Below, in pieces: positions 59,830-64,000 of a stretch of 64,000 bases of DNA; positions within the stretch are counted from its first letter, which is position 1; every line of letters starts with the position of its first letter. The notes beneath the pieces were generated by a model. The model did not search any database and was not told the DNA's origin. It saw only the letters and a program-made list of their open reading frames with translations. The DNA lies in the NCBI GenBank assembly GCA_046331705.1, contig JAXLQJ010000037.1, forward strand, positions 1-64,000, in the 5' to 3' direction. Origin of the DNA: JADJOY01 sp046331705 [NCBI: bacterium]. GTDB lineage: Bacteria; JADJOY01. The translations under genes and the position numbers were made by a program.

Positions 59830-61149
59830 ATGCCCATCGCCAGCCTGCTCGTTCGTGCCAGCCGTTCGCGGCGAGCGCCCTGGCTCATCGCGCTCGCCGC
59901 GCTCTCGATGCGCATGGTGCTCGGCGTGGGGCTGCTCAACCCGCGCGCCGCTCCCATCGGCGACGAGGTCATCTACGCCGAGCTGGCGCAGAACATCCAG
60001 GAAGCCGGCGTCCTCGGGCTCACCCCCGACAATCCCACGGCGCATCGCATGCCGGGCTACCCGTTCTGGATCGCCGGCATCCAGTCGCTCACGGGTTCGA
60101 CGTTGCTGGCGCCGCGCATGGCGCAAGCGGTGGTCGGATCGACCACTCCGGTCGCCATCTTCCTGCTGACCCGGCTGCTCTTCGGCGCGGGCGCGGCGCT
60201 GATCGCCGCCGTGCTCGCGGTCATCGATCCGTTCCTGATCTTCTACGACTGGCATCTGTGGGCGGAGACGACGACCATCGCGCTGGCGACGTGGACCGTC
60301 TACTACGCGGTGCGAAACGTGGATCGGCTCGAGGCGCGCCGGGGCGCCGTGCTGGGCTTGCTGTGCGGAGCGACGGTCTATTTTCGTCCCGACGCGATCA
60401 CCCTCGGCCCGGCGCTGGTGGCGTGGTTCGCGTTCCGCATTCGCCCGTGGAAGCGCTGGCTCGAAGTCGCCGCCAGCGCGGGACTGGTCACGGAGCTCTT
60501 GCTGGTGCCGTGGCAGATCCGCAACTACCGGATGACCGGCCATTTCGTCCCGCTGACCACCGAGGCGGGCTACATCCTGTGGCAGACCAACAACGTCGAG
60601 AGCATGCACAACTCGGGGATCAAGGGGTTCTGGTATCCCTGGCCAGGACATCCCGAGGCCAACGATTACGCGGCTTACCTCGAGGGACCGGATCTGAAGA
60701 GCGATCCGCGCTTCGCCGGGCTCACCAACGAGGTCGACCTCGACCGCCGCTGCAAGGAGCTGGTGCGCGAGTTCTGGTGGGAGCACCGCGCCGAGATGCC
60801 GACGTACGTGCTCCTCAAGTGGGCGCGCTTCTTCGCGCTGAGCCCTTCGTTCTCGTTCTGGAACCCGATCTTCGTCTGGGTCTCGCGGCTCTGGTACGGG
60901 GGCGTGCTGACGGCGTTCGTGATCGGGCTGGGCATCGCCGCGAGACGGAAGCTGCCGATCGGTGTTTACCTGTGGCTGCTCGCCGCATTCTTCGTCAAAG
61001 CGGCGATCGTCCACGTAAACTTCCGCTACCGCTTGCAGGTCGAGGCGATCCTCTTGAGCCTCGCCGGGCTGACGACCTTCACGGTGCTCGAATGGCTTTC
61101 GAGCAGGCGCATCGTCGTCGCGAGCCGGCCCGCGGCGCCACCGAGCTGA
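59830..61149 (+). CDS. GT39-like (PMT/ArnT-type) membrane glycosyltransferase
   Basis: A 439-residue membrane protein with about nine hydrophobic helices. The first loop holds IGDEVIYAELAQNI, the acidic motif shared by GT-C transferases, and FYDWHLWAETTTIAL with FRPDAITLGP follow. A hydrophilic loop (res. 250-325) lies on the periplasmic side. It probably transfers a sugar from a polyprenyl carrier. It may be cotranscribed with the lipoprotein hydrolase. It is a second enzyme of this class in the window, unlike the gene at 23634 in sequence. Confidence 0.72.
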   Translation: MPIASLLVRASRSRRAPWLIALAALSMRMVLGVGLLNPRAAPIGDEVIYAELAQNIQEAGVLGLTPDNPTAHRMPGYPFWIAGIQSLTGSTLLAPRMAQAVVGSTTPVAIFLLTRLLFGAGAALIAAVLAVIDPFLIFYDWHLWAETTTIALATWTVYYAVRNVDRLEARRGAVLGLLCGATVYFRPDAITLGPALVAWFAFRIRPWKRWLEVAASAGLVTELLLVPWQIRNYRMTGHFVPLTTEAGYILWQTNNVESMHNSGIKGFWYPWPGHPEANDYAAYLEGPDLKSDPRFAGLTNEVDLDRRCKELVREFWWEHRAEMPTYVLLKWARFFALSPSFSFWNPIFVWVSRLWYGGVLTAFVIGLGIAARRKLPIGVYLWLLAAFFVKAAIVHVNFRYRLQVEAILLSLAGLTTFTVLEWLSSRRIVVASRPAAPPS

Positions 61150-61173
61150 CCAGCGCCGCGCGCAGGCGCCACC

Positions 61174-61190
61174 GCCGCTGGATCAGCGGC
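61174..61190. terminator. Hairpin at the convergent GT39/methyltransferase junction
   Basis: GCCGCTG (61174-61180), loop GAT, CAGCGGC (61184-61190). It overlaps the stop codon of the leftward methyltransferase gene and lacks a T-run. Confidence 0.35.
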
Positions 61191-61845
61191 GCGTCAGCCG
61201 GTGCAGACGCGTGCGCATCGCCTCGCCCATCTCGGGCACCGTGAGATCCTCCACGGCATCGCGAAAGCCGCGCTCGCGGAGCCGCACGAAGAATGCGTCC
61301 GTGGCGACGTAGAGTCGATCGGTGACCCACGCTGCACCATCGGACGCGACGTGGCGGTCGAGGAACGCCGCCAGCGCTTCGTGTTGAAGTGGGTCGTAGA
61401 CGACGTCGGCCGCCAGCACCAGGTCGAACCGGCGATCGAGGGTATCGCGGGTGAAGTCGAGCAGGACCGTTCGCCAGCCGACGAGCCCGTTGGCCCGCGC
61501 GCTCGCCGCTGCGAACGCGAGCGACTCGGGCCGCAGGTCCGCGAACGTGACCTCGGCTCCGGCGAGGCCGGCGGCCAGCCCCGAGAGCCCGAGCCCCGCG
61601 CCGAGGTCGAGCACGCGGCGGCCGATCAACCCCGCTGCTCCCACGACGGCCCGCGCCAACGCTTCCGCGCCGGACCAGACGAGCGCCCAATAGGGCGGCT
61701 CGGCGGGTGCCGCCGCGCGCAGCAGCTCGTCGCGATCCACGTAGCGCTCCAGGTCCGCCACCTCCCAGAGCCGCACCGCCCGCGCGCGCTCACCGTCGCT
61801 CAAGCCCACGGTCCGCAAGCGTGCCTCGAATCCCGCGATCTCCAC
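61183..61845 (-). CDS. METTL21-like (Methyltransf_16) methyltransferase
   Basis: A 220-residue class I methyltransferase. Motif I RRVLDLGAGLGLSG, motif II in VTFADLRPESL, and VLAADVVYDPLQHEAL (the DxxY-like motif of protein lysine methyltransferases) are visible. The N-terminal YWALVWSGAEALAR is conserved in the family. Eukaryotic relatives methylate lysines in ribosomal or chaperone proteins; bacterial substrates are mostly unknown. GTG start at 61845 with GAGGG 7 nt upstream; a GTG at 61878 is also possible. Confidence 0.75.
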   Translation of the reverse strand: MEIAGFEARLRTVGLSDGERARAVRLWEVADLERYVDRDELLRAAAPAEPPYWALVWSGAEALARAVVGAAGLIGRRVLDLGAGLGLSGLAAGLAGAEVTFADLRPESLAFAAASARANGLVGWRTVLLDFTRDTLDRRFDLVLAADVVYDPLQHEALAAFLDRHVASDGAAWVTDRLYVATDAFFVRLRERGFRDAVEDLTVPEMGEAMRTRLHRLTRR

Positions 61846-61918
61846 GCGTTTACCCTCAGAACGTGCTTGGTTCCCCACGCCAACCCTGCCATAACATCGG
61901 CCACGATCAGGAGGCCCC

Positions 61919-62344
61919 ATGAATCGAGACGATTTCAAGCGTACGCTCAAGACCCTGAACCAGGTCGAGCGCGATCTCAAGCGGCTGGTGAAGAATGCGC
62001 GCAAGCTCGCCGAAGGTCTCGGGCAGGACCTCGGCGGCGTGTTCGACGTCGCCGTGCAACGCCGCCTCGAGGAGGCCGAGCGGCTGCTGGCGCCCCTCGC
62101 GAACATCCTGCGTCTCGGCTCCCCGGGAAGCGGCGCAGCGAGCCCTCGCCCTGCCCCCAAGCGCCGGGCCGGGCGTCCCGCGCCGGCAGCGCGGAAGTCG
62201 CGCGGTGGTCGCGGCCGCAAGCTCAACCTGACCGCCGAGCAGATCCAGGACGCGCTGAAGCGCGCGAGCGGCATCAAGACCAAGGCGGCCGAGCTTCTCG
62301 GCGTGAGCATGCCGACCTTCAACAAGTACTTCCGCGCGACCTGA
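61919..62344 (+). CDS. Small Fis-type HTH regulator with basic linker
   Basis: A 141-residue protein. Res. 1-65 form a charged, probably coiled helix (FKRTLKTLNQVERDLKRLVKNARKLAEGL). A Pro/Ala/Arg linker follows, and the C-terminus (LTAEQIQDALKRASGIKTKAAELLGVSMPTFNKYF) is a Fis/NtrC-type helix-turn-helix. An AGGAGG ribosome site lies 5 nt before the ATG. It lacks the AAA domain of NtrC regulators, so it may be a DNA-binding protein acting like Fis. Target unknown. Confidence 0.72.
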   Translation: MNRDDFKRTLKTLNQVERDLKRLVKNARKLAEGLGQDLGGVFDVAVQRRLEEAERLLAPLANILRLGSPGSGAASPRPAPKRRAGRPAPAARKSRGGRGRKLNLTAEQIQDALKRASGIKTKAAELLGVSMPTFNKYFRAT

Positions 62345-62418
62345 CGCCCGGATCCGCGCGCCGGGGGCGCTCTCGGTCGCGACTGCGCGCGGGCGTGATG
62401 GCCTTCTCGTGCTCACGC

Positions 62419-63036
62419 TCACGCGCGTCCCCGGCTTTGCCCGCGGCCGATCCCACCGGCGATCAGGTGCGCGACGCGCAAGGGCTCGGGCAGCTTGCCG
62501 TGGATGGCGAGCCTCGCGATGACCGCCTCGGCCACCGCGAGCGAGAGACCGACGCGCTGAACCACCAGCCCCTGGGCGGGCTCCATGACGCCGGCGCTCA
62601 CGATCGCTGCCCATTTCCGATCCCCGCCGCGCACGCCCCCGCGCAGCGCGGTCTCGATCGAGCGCAGATCGGGCATCCGCCGCGCCACCACCAGCACGGG
62701 CACGCCGAGGGCGCGACTCAGCCGATGGATGTCGATCACGTTGAACCCCGCCACGGCGATTCCCTGCAGCATCACCAGCTGCACCTGCGCGGCGAATCGC
62801 GAGCGACGGACCATCGCGGCGATCGCCCGCGTGGCGTCGTCACCGTCGCGCGCCACGGTGCTCGAGAGCACGCCGTCGAGCCGGGTCCCGGCGTACACGG
62901 TGCCCACCACGCGGACCCGCGCACGCGCCTGGCGGTCGAATGGCGCGTCGTCGATACCCACCACGTGCGAGGGGAGCGGACGCCCGCTCACGTGCGTCCC
63001 GGGGCGACTTGACTTGGGGGCGGTTCCAGACGACAC
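62419..63036 (-). CDS. DUF99 family protein
   Basis: A 205-residue protein of the DUF99 family, which has an endonuclease V-like core in structure predictions. HVVGIDDAPFDR, VVGTVYAGTRLDGVLSSTVARDGDDAT, LVMLQGIAVAGFNVIDIHRL and VPVLVVARRMPDL follow the family pattern. DUF99 is widespread in archaea and scattered in bacteria, with no settled function. GTG at 63036 is the start used here; no ribosome site is obvious. Divergent from the kinase gene. Confidence 0.8.
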   Translation of the reverse strand: MSSGTAPKSSRPGTHVSGRPLPSHVVGIDDAPFDRQARARVRVVGTVYAGTRLDGVLSSTVARDGDDATRAIAAMVRRSRFAAQVQLVMLQGIAVAGFNVIDIHRLSRALGVPVLVVARRMPDLRSIETALRGGVRGGDRKWAAIVSAGVMEPAQGLVVQRVGLSLAVAEAVIARLAIHGKLPEPLRVAHLIAGGIGRGQSRGRA

Positions 63037-63099
63037 AGTTAGGGCTCCCAGCCCGCGACGGCGCCGCTCACTCGCGCCGTGGCCCCGCCCCGCTCAACG

Positions 63100-64000
63100 A
63101 TGCCCCGCGATCCCGAGATAGGTGACCCGCCGGCGTGGTGGACGGCGGACGGCGACGACGAGGGCTACCGCGCCGCCGCGTTCGACGCCGGCGAGACCGC
63201 TCGGCGGGCTCCAGGCGATCCGCACGGCGAGCCCTACGGTGTCCCGGACGAGCTTTCCGCGGCGGCGGACCCGCCCCCCGAGCTCGTCGCCGAGCTGCCG
63301 AACGTGCTCGCCGAGGTGCACCCGCCAGCAAGCCCCACCCTGGTGGGCTTGCCTGCGCCTCAGCGAGTGATTTCGGCGCTTCCCGCCGATCAGCTCGAGC
63401 ACTACATCATCGCGGGCATCCACCAGGACCGCAGCCCCGGCAATATTCTGGTGATTCTTCATCCGGCCAAGCGAAGTCGGCTTCCTGACGGGCTTTTCGA
63501 GGGTCTGGCGGAGCTGGGTTTCGCGGTGCACGTGGTCGAGACCCATGCCGACCACCTGTCGAGCATCCGGCGGGTTCGCGACAAGCTGCTCGAGCTCTCG
63601 GCGCAGCGCGCGCCGCTCGACGTGATCGTGGTCGGCGGCGATGGGACCCTGGATCATCATTTCCTGCTCGCGGCGTTCGCGGCGTTCTATCCCGACCGCG
63701 TTCGCGAGCGAAGTGGGATCATCCAGGCCACGGGCATCACGCCGCAGGACCTGGCGCGGGTTCCGGAGGAGCTGCGGCGCGGGCTCGCGCTCGACGAGCC
63801 CATCCCCGCCGTCGCTCCCACCGACCCCAACGTCAAGATCTGCTGGGTGCTGCGCAACCAGGTCGAGCCGCTGCTTCGTCGCGGTGCGACCGCCAAACGC
63901 ATCGTGCGCAAGACGCGCCGCAAGGCCAACGATCCGCTGCTGCGCCTCGCCGTGTTGGCGACTCTCTTTCCCACCAAGGTCACGCTGCAGCCGCCGTTCC
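63100..64000 (+). CDS. Diacylglycerol kinase-family protein, cut by the window edge
   Basis: 300 codons are visible from ATG 63100 and the frame is open to the right edge. After an acidic N-terminus of about 90 residues, a lipid-kinase fold begins (NILVILHPAKRSRLPDGLFEGLAELGF). The nucleotide motif GGDGTLDHHF lies near res. 185, as in diacylglycerol/sphingosine kinases and NAD kinase. The region after it is Arg/Lys-rich (RRGATAKRIVRKTRRK). The long N-terminal extension is unlike standard DagK. The catalytic domain is not complete in the window. Confidence 0.7.
   Translation, partial: MPRDPEIGDPPAWWTADGDDEGYRAAAFDAGETARRAPGDPHGEPYGVPDELSAAADPPPELVAELPNVLAEVHPPASPTLVGLPAPQRVISALPADQLEHYIIAGIHQDRSPGNILVILHPAKRSRLPDGLFEGLAELGFAVHVVETHADHLSSIRRVRDKLLELSAQRAPLDVIVVGGDGTLDHHFLLAAFAAFYPDRVRERSGIIQATGITPQDLARVPEELRRGLALDEPIPAVAPTDPNVKICWVLRNQVEPLLRRGATAKRIVRKTRRKANDPLLRLAVLATLFPTKVTLQPPF

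Overview
The window is about 70% GC with dense, short-spaced genes, frequent GTG and some TTG starts, and many ATGA/GTGA overlaps. The gene set (LL-diaminopimelate aminotransferase, a eukaryote-type UDP-glucose pyrophosphorylase, an ExeA-type ATPase, a sigma-54-like promoter, cobalamin-type radical SAM proteins, WS/DGAT-like acyltransferases, an F420-type luciferase-like oxidoreductase, outer-membrane and lipid A-type proteins) fits a Gram-negative bacterium of the old deltaproteobacterial grade (Myxococcota, Desulfobacterota or Binatota). I cannot fix the phylum from the sequence alone.

Layout. 1-15 kb: lipoprotein start, methionine salvage pair mtnB-mtnD, PrpD-family gene, EcsC-family protein, RapA-like helicase, aminotransferase with a coupled IclR regulator, CocE-type hydrolase, stand-alone E2 acyltransferase, dapL, MBL hydrolase, CPBP protease and a truncated GspE/PilB-like protein. 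15-26 kb: UDP-glucose pyrophosphorylase, BamA-family protein, RidA, ribosomal protein bL28, purM-purN, a GH99-like/GT39-like pair and a KAS II. 26-38 kb: glycosyltransferase 2, ExeA-like ATPase with a large extra C-terminal part, membrane hydrolase and OB-like protein, transaldolase, SirB1-type protein, LLM oxidoreductase, YfhO protein and moaC. 38-42 kb: three overlapping acyltransferase genes. 42-49 kb: apaG, map, an overlapping radical SAM/methyltransferase/beta-propeller operon and a convergent second radical SAM gene. 49-54 kb: decayed IS element, dif site, rpoZ, DegP-type protease and a dnaJ interrupted by a one-base frameshift. 54-64 kb: SRPBCC protein, PEP-synthase-like protein lacking its phospho-histidine, lipoprotein hydrolase, GT39-like protein, methyltransferase, Fis-type regulator, DUF99 and a partial diacylglycerol-kinase-family gene.

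The most informative signal is not a gene. At 50553-50580 there is a 28-bp site matching the XerC/XerD dif consensus, with an XerD arm identical to the Bacillus subtilis one. KOPS-like octamers (GGGNAGGG) found by eye on both sides point at it in 11 of 12 cases. This window therefore most likely contains the replication terminus and the chromosome dimer resolution site. A degenerate ISNCY/IS1202-type element with an 18-bp target duplication lies about 110 bp from it. No complete defence system, phage, CRISPR array, tRNA or rRNA gene was seen. The clusters best described as unexplained are the acyltransferase trio, the radical SAM/methyltransferase/propeller operon and the His-less PEP-synthase-like protein.
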